DNA of 64,000 nt, taken from positions 4,697,896 to 4,761,895 of the forward strand of contig JABAKD010000014.1 of assembly GCA_012845835.1 (NCBI GenBank), in the 5' to 3' direction. Below the pieces are notes generated by a model, which saw only the letters and a program-made list of their open reading frames with translations, did no database searches and was not told where the DNA came from. Shown piece after piece: positions 23,501 to 34,650 of this stretch. The position numbers and the translations under genes are program-made. Within the stretch, counting starts at the first letter, position 1, and the number at the start of each line of letters is the position of its first letter. This DNA is from Undaria pinnatifida. Its lineage: Eukaryota > Sar > Phaeophyceae > Laminariales > Alariaceae.

Positions 23501-26500
23501 AAAAACGCGGGGGTATACTCCTCTTTTGTCCATTTGCCTTTTTTTTGTCTCTTTTTTTTCAAAACATCACTTTTACTCTCCAGCTCAACTCGTAAGAGGT
23601 TTCGCCATCACCGATCTTCTGGACAAGCCGGGGTCACAGGTGTCTTCCCTTCTCCCCCTCGGTACTTGCCTTCGCTTCTATCACGCATAGGGTTCGGCAT
23701 TCGCGCTTTTCAGCTTTTCCTGCTGGTCCATTTTCATTGAATATTGCTAGCTCACGCTCAGCCGCTTACTGTTTGCTCGTGCCTTAAGTGTAACACTGTT
23801 GTGCTGTCGCTTGGATTTCATGCTGAAAACGGGACCTTGCTGTTCTCCGATCTCTCGGGTTTCATACTGATAACGAGGCCTTACTACTTGCTCTCATGTC
23901 AACAGTAATATTAACACATGCTGATTTTCGCATTGTACTGCTTTTGCCGGTTGGTAATAAAGCCTGGATAACTCGGAGTGGATGAGAAATGGAGACTACA
24001 TCCCGACGCGGATGGAGGCCCAGCACGACGCGGCGAACCTGTTGTGCGGGGCAAAGACGCAATCCAACCCGGAAAGCACGGTGCGTGGATGCTAGTGTTG
24101 GTGTTGATGGTGGGTGTTGTTGCTGTTGTTGTTGCTGTTGTTGTTGTGGTCGTTGTTGTGGTCGTTGTCATTGTCGTTGTTATTTTTGTTGCTGTTGTCG
24201 CTGTTGTTGGTGGTGATATATTTATGTTGTTATCGTTGTTGATGCTTTTCTTGAAGTCGTTGTTCTTACATTACTTGATGGTATAATCGACAGGCTCGTA
24301 AGGTGTGGGCGTACGGGGGTAGTCGATGTCGATATCGGTGTCGACGCCGACTTCGTGTCAACGCGGGGGCATGCTGCGCAACGGGTGGGGTCTACTGTAG
24401 TGGGACACCCTACCGCCGTTAAAGTCGACGAAGTAGCTGGCCACTGGCAACTGCGCTTTGTTGCGTTTTGGGGACCGTTTTGCTTTTGTTGAGCCTTCTG
24501 ACGTGGTCACGGCTTGCAAGCGAGAGCCTTTGCACTCGCGCACGGGTGGATGTTGATGCTAGCGCGCTCAAAAAAATGGTTGTCGTGGTTTTGCTGTTTA
24601 TATCTTGGCAGAAACGCCGGCTTCAATTCCAACCAAGTTCTATACCGCACCATATCATACCATGCCATGCCATGCCATACCATACCATACCATAACATGC
24701 CATGCCGTGCCATGCCATACCACACCATACCATACCACACCATACCATACCATACCAAATCATACCATACCATACCGTACCGTACAAGTCTGTGCTCGCT
24801 CACGAGAAACACCTTTTCTAAGCAAGGATTGAAACCTTAATGTGGCACTAAAAAACCCTTGACCTCAGGCTATTATACTGGGTTTAGTGTAGCGCTCGCC
24901 ACTTAGCACGATTTCTTATTCCAAATTTCCACACGTCGGACAGATCAACGATCTTCACCTAATGATGTAGGTCTTTCAGGGAAAATCTGTATGGTCTGTT
25001 TGATCTAGCTCATTTTACCGGGTGGGAGCCGTACGATCTGCATGCTGTATTAGTAGCAAGAATTTCCAGGGTTGGATCTGTACTCTCCCTGTACAGATTC
25101 TTCACAACATCTCATAACGGCAGGTATAGGAACCTACTGTAGATGATGTAGATGATCTGTAGATGATCTGTAGATGATCTAGACCGTGATCTGTCCGAGC
25201 TGTGCAAAATTCTTAGCGTCCCCCAGCATGTGATTCTTGTTCTTATTGGGTTGTTTCTTATTGTTGGCTTTATTTTGCCCCATCCGCCGGAGGATAAAGT
25301 CTGTATATCTTAGTATTGGACCTATACTGCTATGTCATACCGTACCGCACCTCAGGTTGGCGTTCTGACCATGGCGGGCCGGGGACCCGAGCTGCTGGTC
25401 AGCCCGACAGACGACATGGGCAAGATTCTCTCGTCTCTTCACGGGGTTTCGATCCACGGAAAGACGAACTTCTCCGCTGCAATTAAGATCGCTCAGGTAC
25501 ATCTAGCTTTCGTCCACGTAGAGCTTTACAGAAGTTTATCGAAAATATCGAAAATATCTAGGACAACCTGAAAATGTTATCGTGGATATCTTGAATGCCT
25601 AGAATACCTTGAATATCTAGAATATTTCTTTAATAGAATTTCCCGAGTGTTTCTTCGTATATCTTCAATATCGTAAGTATATTGAATGCGTGCAAAGGTG
25701 TCTATCGTGTGTATTATCTGCGATGTCGAGAATAGCAACTAGTCTATACACTTTGTATTTACAACATCTATAATAGAACTAAAATGTACTACAGTGATAG
25801 TATCTATCATTTGAACACCTAGATGTTCGTACGTTGTGTACAGCATGCGTCCCTGGTGTTCCAGTGGTGAAAAAATATTTTCAACTACTCAGGTCGATTT
25901 CGCGAACTGTAGGTCAACTCCACGAATTCTAGCCTACCTTACCCTACCCCTACCCTACCCTACTCTACCCTATGCTACCCTACCCTACCGTTGCTTACCC
26001 TACCCTTGCTTACCCTCCCCTCCCCTCCCCTCACCCCCACACACGTATTACCCGTTGTGCTTCACTGCCCTTGCCATGTTTTTACCCACCCGGCACGGTT
26101 TGTTTGAACGACCTCAGCTAGCCCTGAAGCATCGCAGAAACAAGCACGGCGGTCAGAGGATCATCATCTTCGTTTCCTCCCCTATTGCGGATGAGGTGCG
26201 CCCCCCCCACCCCCTTCCCATCCCTGCCTCCCCGTTCGCCCCTCCTGTCGCAGTTCCCTGTTCCCCGTAGCGTGTAGAGATATGTAGGCGTTTTTTTTTT
26301 GTGCGAGGTATATTCGTCGAACTCCTCATGTGTGCAACTTCAGACAAATTAAACCCTGTCGTAGCCTGCGTCTTTCTTTGTGATGACGGAAGGAGACCCT
26401 GTTCGGTGCACGCACGACTTTTTTCTCTGCGAGACCGCCGGTTTGAAAATGTAGACACACACCGCAAGGAACACGACAGTAGTGCCCTGTATTTTGTTTC

Positions 26501-29500
26501 GGTGTGATCTCTGGCTGCGCGGCGTGTTTGCTTGCTCGCGTTTTTTTTTCTTTTTTCTTGTCGGAGTATGTAGCTGATTTTTGCAAAAGGTGCCCACAAG
26601 GTTGCCTTTTGCCTACCTTGTACTTCGTCCACAAAACGGAGAGGATCCGGTCCACCCGTGATTCGGTCCACCCGTGATTCGGTCCACCCGTGATTCAACT
26701 GCATCCCCAGAATATGTTATTTTGTTCTCTTATGCGGATCCCCGATGTTTTTGTGTGGAGACCTCCCACCTACCTAAAAATTCCCGATGTTTCGTGGAAA
26801 ACTCTCCCCACACTCACTCCCGGTAATCCTTCTCCCCACCCCCCCCGCTTCCATGCACAAGGGGAGTGATCGCATCACGTAGTGTGAACATGGCAAGGCA
26901 CCCACGAGGCAGTTATATAGCAATACCCATTGCTGTCTCTAGGGTGGTCACACCAGCAAACAAAGTATAACTCATTGGCGCTGTCATCCATAAGCAATAA
27001 AGTAGGCACAAGGTGCCGAAGTCCGTCTTACGAGCGGTTCTTGGAAGGATGCAGTTCACCCTTCGTACGACTCGCCGAACACCTCACGGCGCTTCGCGGC
27101 TTCGCTTGGTGCAGGCAATGTCTGCCTGGTTGGTGAAAAGCCGACGTGCTCCGTCCCGGCATACTAGGGATGCGAGGGTCCATGGTCATAGGACTACGGC
27201 CATGCACAAACTGAGTACACCCCCCCCCCTTCCACGCACCCCGACATGCCGTTTTTTTGTGGAAAAACCCTCGCTTTGTGTAGCCACCCCGAAAATCCTA
27301 TGTTGTGTGGAAATTTCCCCCCACCCACCCCGAAAATCCACATTACCCATTCCCCCCCCCCCCCCCCCTCCACGCACCCCGACATGCCTCTTTTGTGGAA
27401 ATCCCTCTCCCTTTGTATGACCACCCTTCCCCCCCCCCCTCTATTTAAATACCCACTCCGAAATTTGTAAACCATTTGACTACGGCTATGCGTGAAATGA
27501 GTACACCCCCCGCCCCCCGCTGCCCTCTCTTTGCATTCCCACCCCGATTTTTTGTGAGCAAAGACAAAAGCCATGGTGACGGTGGGCAAGATGTTAAAAA
27601 AGAACAACGTGGCGGCTGACGTGGTCTCCATGGGTGAAACCGACGACAACCAGGTGCAGTAGTTGGAAGGGGCTATAGAAGATGGTCAGAATAAGGCGAC
27701 CACTCGAGACAAGGCGGCCGAATTCGGCTTGCACAAGTAAACCCTGAGTAGGGTGTCTTCGGCGGGCTCTGTTGTTGCGTTCAAGTTATGTAACACAATG
27801 TACTCCGTATCCTGCTAGGTGCGTGCGTGCCCTCCTGCTCACAGCTGAGCATTTGGAACAGTTTCATAAAAAAAGCATTTGCAGTATGCCGCCTTGTATA
27901 GGCCCCACGTCTCTGAAGTGTTTCGTATATTTATCCGTCTGGATCTGGGAGATCTGGGATTAGTGGAACGGTATTGAATGTTGATGTGGAAGGCGTGTTT
28001 GGGGTGGAGGCATCGACGTATAAGATAAAGCCAAGTGCGGGAAAAACACTGACGATTACGCGGCATCGGCCATATACAGCAGTCCGGGCTGCTGGTGTAG
28101 GGGTAGTAGAAATGAAATCCAGAATTCGAACTGCCACGCAAGGGGTTGCATAATATCATTATACTTGTTCGGCGGGCATGCCCACACCGTAAATTGGCGG
28201 GCCAATAGAGACCGCATATTTGGCGTTTTTTGTTACTATCTGTGTGTGGGCCTCGAGGCACATGCTGCGATGGAGGTATACCTTTTTTTGGCGAAACATT
28301 TTTCTGAATGGCGGGGCTCCTTAACCCAAAATCGTCGGAAATCGGCCATTTTTTTTGTCATGAATCTCGTTGTGTACCTAGGCCATGGGATTTTTCATCC
28401 GGTAGTAGCAATTTTGTTTTTTCTCCAAATGAGTTTTTGGGAGGTGTCTTAAGCTCCCAAATTAAGCTCCCAAATTGAGGGACCTCAGAAAAAACCTGGT
28501 GCGCCTCTATCGTAGCTCGCGTCCCGAAAGGGGTTTGGTAGTGACGCACGTTCAGCTTGCGTTAACGCTTTTGGGACTTGAGATGGACAAAATGCCAAAA
28601 ATAAGATTGACGATTTTGGCATCGGTCATACACAGCGCGACCCGAGCTGCGGAGGTAGGGTACTAGAAATGGATTACAGTATTCGAACTGCAACGCAAGC
28701 GGTTGGACGAAACGCCCTGCTGCGCCATTCAGATGAATTCTTGTTTTTGTTTATAGGTGGGTCATGTTGCTTTTTTATTCCTGTTTGTTTTTATTCTTCG
28801 TCGGATTAACAGTGTGTTGTTTTGTTTTCCTGATTTTTAGTTTCTCCCACCCTCCGTCCCCTCCTTCCCCTCTCCCCCCGACCTCGCCAAAAAAAACACC
28901 AACCCACCCTTGAACGCCCCCCCACCCACAGGAAAAGCTGGAAGAATTCATCGGCGCCGCTAACTCAGGCGACAACTGCCACCTAGTCACTATACCAGCA
29001 GGAGTCCTGCCGTCCGATGTGCTGATATCCTCGCCCATTGTTAGCGGGGAGGGCGGTGGTGGTGGAGGCGGTGGCGGAGGGGGTCTGGCAGCCGCCGGGG
29101 GTGGAGAGTTTGGTGGGGTGGCGGACTTCGGAGGTGAGGTTTGTTTCCTTCATGTGTGGATTTTTTTCCGGGGGGAGAGAGGAGAGGGGGGGCTGGCAGT
29201 CGCCGAGGGGGTGGAGCGGTCGGTGGGGTTGCGGGCTTCGGAGTGCGGGTTTTGGTTTTCTTGGCGTTTTGGAGGCGGGGCGGGGGGGGGGGGAGGGAGG
29301 GGAAGGGGAGTTTGGTGGGGTTGAGATTTCGGAGGTGAGAGGTTTTGTTTGATTTTTATAGCGCTTTGGGGGAAGGGGGCGGTTAGCCGCTAGAAGCGGA
29401 GAGTTTGGCAAGAGTGCGGGTTTCGGAAGTGACGGGTTTTCGCGGGAGGGTTGATGGCGTTTTTTTACTTTTGAGTGGGTGAAGGGGGGTGGCAGGCGCG

Positions 29501-32500
29501 GCGTTAGGATGCGTATGATTATTTTTGCGTGTATGTCGGCAGGTTCGTTTTTCTTTGGGAGGGAGCGGTCAGGGCGTGCATGGTTTTGTTTTTTGTGTCG
29601 GGCGGTGCGCGGCATTTTTTTGGGAGAAGTTAGGATGTGTGTCGTTTTTTTTTGTGTGTGTTTCAGTCGAAAAATAACTAAGACAAAAGAAAACTGACAG
29701 CACAGCATGCGTCTTATGTGTGTTTTGCGCTTTTGATTGTTTGTTCTGTTGTGTTGTATCAGTCTGCGTGCGTGCGTGCGTGCATGTGTGTGTGTTTTTT
29801 GTGTGTGTCGAAAAGCGCTGGACCCAACATGTCAAACCCTAGCTCAACAAAATGACAACACGCGCCGGTGTGCGTACGCACACATGTTTTTTGTGTGTTT
29901 CGGACACAGGAGTGGACCCCAGCATGGACCCAGAGCTGGCAATGGCCTTGCGCGTGTCTATGGAAGAGGAGAGGGCAAGGCAGGAAGCCGCATCTAAGGC
30001 TACGGCTGACCAAGAGGGGGCGGCAGCGGCGGCAGCGGCTGATCCCGCGGCGGCGGCAGCGGAGGCGGTAGCTGGCGGTGGGGAAGAGAAGGGGGCGGTG
30101 GAGGCGGCGGCAGGGGGGGGGGCGGGGTTGGAGGAGAGCAAAGGTGGGGACGCTGGTGATGCCGGAGGAGTGGAGGACCGTGATGCTATGCAGGTGACTA
30201 TATCCGCGCTAAAGTGGGATCCCGAGCTATCCGGGGATAGTTCGGTAATGTGTACCGGGTAGAGCGATTTCGTGACACGCGAATTTCACCGCGCTGAAAG
30301 GTACAGCACGAGCCCAGCGCAGGGCCGCGACTGCAGTGGCGGTGATAGATACACGCTGTTGGTGATGGTAGTGGGAGTTGAAGTGATAGCGGTGGCGGCG
30401 GGGCGGAGGGGGCGGGGGGGGGGGGGTGGAGGGGAGTAAGAGTGGGGATGCTGGCGATGCAGGATTAGTGGAGGACCGCGAGGCTATACAGGTGATGCAG
30501 TGGTGGTGGTGTTGATAGCTGGCGCTGTATTGGTAGCTATGCGAGTAGTGATCTCGCGGTAGTGCGAGCTGTGGTGACAACGGTAGGGCAAAGTCGTGAA
30601 TGTTGTTAATAGTATGGTACCCTGTAGGGCAAAATCGTGACAAGCGGTTTTGAACGCACTAAAGTGGCGTCCCGCACTAGCGCGGGACAATCACTAGTGG
30701 TGGTGGTGGTAACGATAAGGTGTTGGTGATGCTAGTGGGAGTTGTAGTGGCAGTGGTAGCGGTAGCGGCGGGGTAGCGAGTAGCGGAGTTGGAGGAGAGC
30801 AAGGGCGGGGATCCTGATGATGCGGGAGGTGTGTGTATGTGGAGAACGGCGATGCTATCAGGTGGCGTAGTAGTGGTGGTGGTGGTGGGTGGTAGTAGTG
30901 GTGGTGGATGGTAGTTGTTGTGATGGTGGGAGTTGTAGTGGTAGTGGCGGGGGGGGGGGGGGACGAAAGCAAGATTTTGGATGCTGCTGACACGGGAGGT
31001 GTGGAGGACCGCGATGCTGTGCAGGTGATGTAGCGGTGGTGGTAGTCGTGTTTAGTGTCTCCTCTCTGACAAATACGAAGTAAACACATAACGAAAAAGC
31101 AAAACAAAAGTGATGTACTTGACCTGCACTAAAAATAAACGCCAATTGGCCGCTTTGTGTCTCTTTTTGTCGTCGGATGGCGTCGCATGCACTGAAGGTG
31201 GACGATGGCGACGAGAGCGAACTCCTCAAGCAGGCCCTCGCCATGTCCATGACAGATGAGGAGGAATTCGAGAACATGCGGGTGAGTCAAACGTCTCCCA
31301 CCCCCCGCCCTACCCCCATCCCTACGCCCACCCACATACACCCCTCCACCCACGCACCTAACCAATGAATGGGTATCTCCGAAAAAGTGATAAGCTTCAG
31401 TGCTCAATCTAGCCATGTGACCAATGAATGGGATTAATGGGCACATTAGCTGTCTTCCCAATATATAGTGCCAGTGTGTGCCAGCCCACAACGCCGGCGG
31501 TGTATCGGACACCGGAACTATTGAGTATAGTGCAAATGCCGGTACTACGGTACAGTGCAAGCGGGTTTCAGTCGCCCCGAGCGATTCCACCGGCACTGTG
31601 CCGGAAAATAGGCACCATTCCGCCGGCACTGTACCGGAAAATAGGCACTATTCAACCGGAACGATGGGGCGACCCTCGCCGTATTTCCGAGTAGGTGATA
31701 ATCTTTACTGGTCAATCCCCCCATCCCCCCATCCATCCCTCTTTCAATACCACCGGCACTATAAAAAATCGGCACTATTCAACCGGCACTATGTAGGGGA
31801 GCGCCCACTGTATTTCCGAACAAGTGATAATATCTGCTGTAGAGACCCTCACTGTTTTTCCGAGTAAGTAGTAGTCGCTACTGATCAATCCATCCACCCC
31901 CCCATTCATCCGCCAATTCGATACCACCGGCACTGTGAAGGGAATCGGCACTATTCAACCGGCACTATAAGGGGCCGCTCACTGTATTTCCGAACAAGTG
32001 ATAATATCTGCTGTAGAGACCCTCACTGTTTTTCCGAGTAAGTAATAGTCGCTACTGATCAATCCATCCGTCCCCCCATTCATCCGCCATTCGAAACCAC
32101 CGGCACTATGACGCAAATCGGCACTATTCAACGGGCACTCTAGGGGGACGCTCACTGTATTTCCGAACAAGGGATAATATCTGCTGTAGAGAGGCCCTCA
32201 CTGTGTTTCCGAGTGAGCAATGTTGTCTACGGATCGGTCCACCCATCCCCCCACCCATCCCTCGCACTATCCCCAGGTTGCTTTGGAAATGAGCATGGCG
32301 CAAGACACTCCCGCACCAACAGCAGCGGCAGCGGCAGCGGCGCAGCCTCCCACCCCATCGCCCCCTCCCGCCGCCACCGAAGCTACTGCAAACCCTCCCC
32401 CAGCCCCGGCTGCCGCGGGAAGTACTGCAGCGATGCCGAGTGATGCAGGGGCCGGGGAATTCTTCGATCCTTCGTTTGTACAGTCCCTCTTGGGTCAGGT

Positions 32501-32920
32501 AAGCTAATTGGTGGTAGTGGTGGTGGTGCTTGGGGGGGAGGGGAGTCGCGCGATGTGCGTGCGTATCGTTTCCCTGTTCACTCGTCTTCTATTTTACGCG
32601 TTGACAGGTTAGTGTTTGGTTTTCAATGTGTATTTTGCTCTTCATTTTTTTTCCTTGTCAAATTTAACTTGTTTTGTTTTGTGTTGTGCTGTGTCCTGTG
32701 CCAATCCACCCTGCCCCACCATCCTTGCCCTCTCTTTCCCCTCCCCTCCCTCCCTCCCCCTCCCCCCGGCTCACATCCCTCCATCTCTACTTCTTTTCTT
32801 GGACAGATTCCACACTTGGACCCCAATGACCCCCGCGTTCAAGCCGCGGTGGATCAGGTGGGGGCGGCGAAGAAGGAGGACGAAGAAGACAAAAAGGGGG
32901 AGGATCAGTCCAAAAAATAG
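20556..32920 (+). CDS. RPN10: 26S proteasome ubiquitin receptor RPN10/PSMD4
   Basis: Ten coding exons: 20556-20581, 23963-24080, 25356-25496, 26118-26195, 27564-27653, 28932-29133, 29910-30193, 31198-31281, 32277-32498, 32807-32920 (stop TAG). They join in frame to about 452 aa; usual length is roughly 380, the excess being Gly and Ala/Pro runs. RPN10 sits in the regulatory particle and captures ubiquitinated substrates. Visible features: N-terminal VWA domain (about 1-195) opening [20 protein letters not shown], with [42 protein letters not shown] and [22 protein letters not shown]1 [16 protein letters not shown] (about 225-243); UIM2 [13 protein letters not shown] (about 319-331); a third UIM-like helix [15 protein letters not shown] across exons 8/9; and an acidic/lysine-rich tail. 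The start is fixed by the 26-bp first exon whose split Cys codon joins exon 2. Most donors read GTG. Intron 1 is 3.4 kb. Confidence 0.94.
21066..21125 (+). repeat. recurrent micro-frame H2 (RPN10 intron 1)
   Basis: ATG-initiated frame [19 protein letters not shown] then stop, preceded by CAACGCAGCTTGCAAAGATG. It is nearly the same as 19709-19768 on the other strand, so this is a dispersed fragment rather than part of RPN10. Confidence 0.5.
21562..22291. mobile_element. inverted-repeat element with TCGAAAAA subterminal repeats
   Basis: The ends match in inverted orientation over about 30 bp (CCAATTCTTATGCAATCGGA). Inside each end are repeats of TTTTTCGACTGG / CAGTCGAAAAAG. About 730 bp with no transposase frame. 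No target-site duplication was identified, so the exact boundary is uncertain. Confidence 0.6.
22549..22855 (+). repeat. 155-bp tandem duplication in RPN10 intron 1
   Basis: Two units share GGTCTATTCGGGCTGTTGGG, GGTCAGAATTGGTCAAAAGG and GGTTTCGGTCAAAAGGGGG. Within each, GGTCAAAAGGGGGT repeats. Confidence 0.75.
24085..24235. repeat. (GTT)n-rich tract
   Basis: Degenerate GTTGTTGCT microsatellite directly after the RPN10 exon 2 donor. Confidence 0.8.
24645..24785. repeat. (CATAC/CATGC)n pentanucleotide repeat
   Basis: About 140 bp of ACCAT-type units in RPN10 intron 2. Confidence 0.9.
24930..25204. mobile_element. hAT-like MITE with GATCTG repeats
   Basis: Inverted ends CACACGTCGGACAGATC (left) and GATCTGTCCGAGCTGTG (right) are flanked by an 8-bp near-duplication, CAAATTTC (24922-24929) and CAAAATTC (25205-25212). 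The right subterminal region holds tandem GATGATCTGTA. 275 bp, non-coding, in RPN10 intron 2. The 8-bp duplication suggests hAT mobilisation. Confidence 0.6.
25925..26035. repeat. (CCCTA)n / C-rich tract
   Basis: TACCC pentanucleotide repeats pass into CCCCT runs in RPN10 intron 3. Confidence 0.85.
26645..26698. repeat. 19-bp minisatellite, three units
   Basis: CGGTCCACCCGTGATT repeated three times in RPN10 intron 4. Confidence 0.85.
26868..27232 (+). mobile_element. C-tailed short retroposon, copy F4
   Basis: Well-preserved copy from GTGATCGCATCACGTAGTG to CACAAACTGAGTACACCCC in RPN10 intron 4, sense orientation. Confidence 0.7.
27232..27450 (+). repeat. C-rich tandem repeat in RPN10 intron 4
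   Basis: Units of C run, then CACGCACCCCGACATGCC, then TTTTGTGGAAA occur at least twice, with related CCCGATGTTT units at 26740-26800. Confidence 0.6.
27475..27525 (+). mobile_element. C-tailed retroposon 3' end, copy F5
   Basis: Only the tail remains: TTTGACTACGGCTATGCGTG, AAATGAGTACAC, then C-rich. It ends about 40 bp before the RPN10 exon 5 acceptor (27563), sense. Confidence 0.55.
27968..28712 (+). repeat. dispersed repeat Q, two copies around a family A MITE
   Basis: 27968-28155 and 28545-28712 share GACGAT..GGCATCGG, CATACACAGC, GGGTA.TAGAAATG and ATTCGAACTGC.ACGCAAG. The family A copy at 28258-28523 lies between them. RPN10 intron 5. Confidence 0.6.
28258..28523 (+). mobile_element. 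family A MITE (RPN10 intron 5)
   Basis: From ACATGCTGCGATGGAGGT to CCTCTATCGTAGCTCGCGTC with all core blocks intact. Confidence 0.7.
30194..31030 (+). repeat. decayed tandem copies of RPN10 exon 7 3' edge
   Basis: Intron 7 repeats the end of exon 7 plus its donor three more times. GTGGAGGACCG.GA.GCTAT.CAG followed by GTG recurs with pseudo-donors after 30491, 30861 and 31023 (the real one is after 30193). The copied stretch includes upstream GAGGAGAGCAAGGGCGGGGA-type sequence and downstream intron. Frames are broken by stops and indels, so they are not expected to be used as exons. Confidence 0.75.
31380..32240 (+). repeat. 165-bp tandem repeat in RPN10 intron 8
   Basis: Units recur with GTGATAATATCTGCTGTAGA at about 31823, 31990 and 32170, together with CACTATTCAACCGGCACTAT and GATCAATCCATCC. 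The last unit runs into the exon 9 polypyrimidine tract. Confidence 0.8.
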
Positions 32921-33915
32921 ACACGATTTGTTTTGACCCCGATATTTTTGCTGCGCTGACCGGTAAAAAAGGTCGAAGCGCCGCGTGGGCGATGGATGGG
33001 TGTGGGTTGGCGATCTGCTTTGCTTTTTGGGCTTACTACAGGAAGGGAGTTCTACCTACTGTCGACGCGTGCGTCGGTGTGTTTTCCGCCCCCCCCGCCC
33101 CCCCCCCCCGCCCCTCTTGTGTTTATTGGAGGACGACAGAGAGGAAGAGGGGAGAGAGAAAGGCAGGGAAAGGGGGACGAGCAGACGAAGGCACGCGAAT
33201 TCTTGACGTAGAATTCCTTTTGTGGTTTGTCGAAAGGGCTGCCGTCTGCGCTGCCTACAAACGATATGGACTTGTCCTTTTGTTTTGTAAGAGTTTTGGT
33301 TGCTTGGTTTTGTGAACGTGAGGGAGAGCGCAAGCAAGAGCTTAACGCCTTTAGGGGGCCTCAGAGCGGGGAATTAAAAGGACGATGAAAAGTGATGATG
33401 ACAGCATCGGGCACACGGCTGGTTGGCGTTGATAAATTTGGAATCCGAACTACAACAATGCAAGACTCGGCTCGGTACGGGACGGGTGCTGCGTGGTCCC
33501 GCTCGTGCTGCTGCGCGCTCACGCTGCACGTAGACACTTGAAAATGTCGCAATCACGTGTTTTTGGTCGCTATACTGTAATCAATATATAATCATGTCCC
33601 AAAACGGTCCATGATCGAGAGCTCAAGCGCAGAGTTTAAGCCTTGCTTGGCACTTGATAAGGAAAACGTGTTGGAGACAATTGACGATTACGGTGGGTGG
33701 TATGTGTCAAGCCACCGCCGAGAGTGCGTGGCTTGTGCGGTCTTTTCTTGAGCCGGGCGTTATCAGCGTCTTTAAAAACACCGCTACTATAACAAGAAAA
33801 GTTTCGAAAACAACTCTGCTTTTACAAAACAAGAAGCACGGCAAAAAAAAAACGCGGTAGAGCCGAAAACGCGGCAAGAAAAGATAGTCGTCTGCGGATC
33901 CAAAGAAAAACCAAG
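32921..33915. other. RPN10 3' flank, unassigned
   Basis: Likely holds the 3' UTR. Contains C and G runs (33085-33115), unique-looking sequence and no canonical AATAAA close to the stop. No further exon was recognised. Confidence 0.45.
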
Positions 33916-33918
33916 CCC

Positions 33919-34013
33919 TTAACGCCTTTTATCACCGGAAACCCTTATTTGGGGACACATTTGCTTGTGTATAGTACATGTAGGGAGGAATTTTGTGGCT
34001 CTGAAGGGGTTAA
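33919..34013 (+). mobile_element. family G element, TTAA-bounded
   Basis: 95 bp from TTAACGCCTTTTATCACCGG to GGCTCTGAAGGGGTTAA; inverted ends TTAACSCCTT. Related copies at 14535, 15085 and 54518. Confidence 0.6.
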
Positions 34014-34023
34014 AAGGATCTAC

Positions 34024-34130
34024 GGTAGGACCTTGCCACGATAGAGGAAGCGCTGTTTGCCCGAAACGGTTTCTGTATGACCGCGGGCGGGAGCTCCTTA
34101 AAACCCCAAATCGTCGGCATCAGATATCTC
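34024..34130 (+). mobile_element. family A MITE, partial
   Basis: Left half only: GCCACGATAGAGGAAGCGC, then GGGAGCTCCTTAAAACCCC. Confidence 0.45.
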
Positions 34131-34142
34131 TCATTCTACTAA

Positions 34143-34430
34143 AAGGCTACGATAGGGGTGGTCATTTTCGGGGGGCTTCTTTCGCAGTGGCAGTGGCCCA
34201 CGCGCGTGACCCCCCCCGTTCCGATGCGGTCTTGAGCCTCCTTGCTGCTTGATTTGGCGATATGAACCGGCAATGGAAATTGGTCATGATCTACGCTGCG
34301 CCACTACAAAATCGCCTGAAGTCTTGTTGTCCGTGAGGTACAGAGAGTCACTCGTGCGCGTCACTCAAACCCGGTAACGAACGTGGGGGTATAACATCAT
34401 AACATCATAATAACATCCCCCCTGCTGATA
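34143..34430. mobile_element. family B MITE
   Basis: Best-defined copy: starts GGCTACGATAGGGGTGGTC, contains GCCCACGCGCGTGACCCC, GTCCGTGAGGTACAGAGAG and AACCCGGTAACGAACGTGGG, and ends in CCCCCCTGCTGATACCG. About 290 bp. Confidence 0.6.
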
Positions 34431-34534
34431 CCGTACCCTTGATATTTTTTTTCCTTTCTTCACAGTTATGTTTTTGTTTCATACCTAACCTGTGGGATTG
34501 TCGGTTTGTTCGTCGGGTTACGCCCTTTGATTTG

Positions 34535-34650
34535 CAGGGCTTTTCACGTGTCTGGGTCAGTTCGCTCGCGGGCCGGGTCGGGTCAGGGTGATCCGGCCCA
34601 CCCCCGACCCAACCCGTGAAACTTCAAAGCCTCCTGACCCGAACCGAACC
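34535..34650 (+). mobile_element. hAT-like left terminus bordering the satellite
   Basis: CAGGGCTTTTCACGTGTCTG closely matches the right terminus (inverted) of the hAT-like element at 52240-53505, and is followed by the same GGCCGGGTCGGGTC and CAACCCGTGAAACTTC motifs. The array starts just after it. Confidence 0.6.

Noticed and set aside
23978-24286. 102-codon plus frame ending in poly-Val
   Set aside because: The first part is RPN10 exon 2 in a wrong frame, and the rest is the (GTT)n tract in the intron.
28983-29708. 241-codon minus-strand frame rich in Pro/Lys/Thr
   Set aside because: It overlaps RPN10 exon 6 and intron 6 on the opposite strand and is low-complexity.
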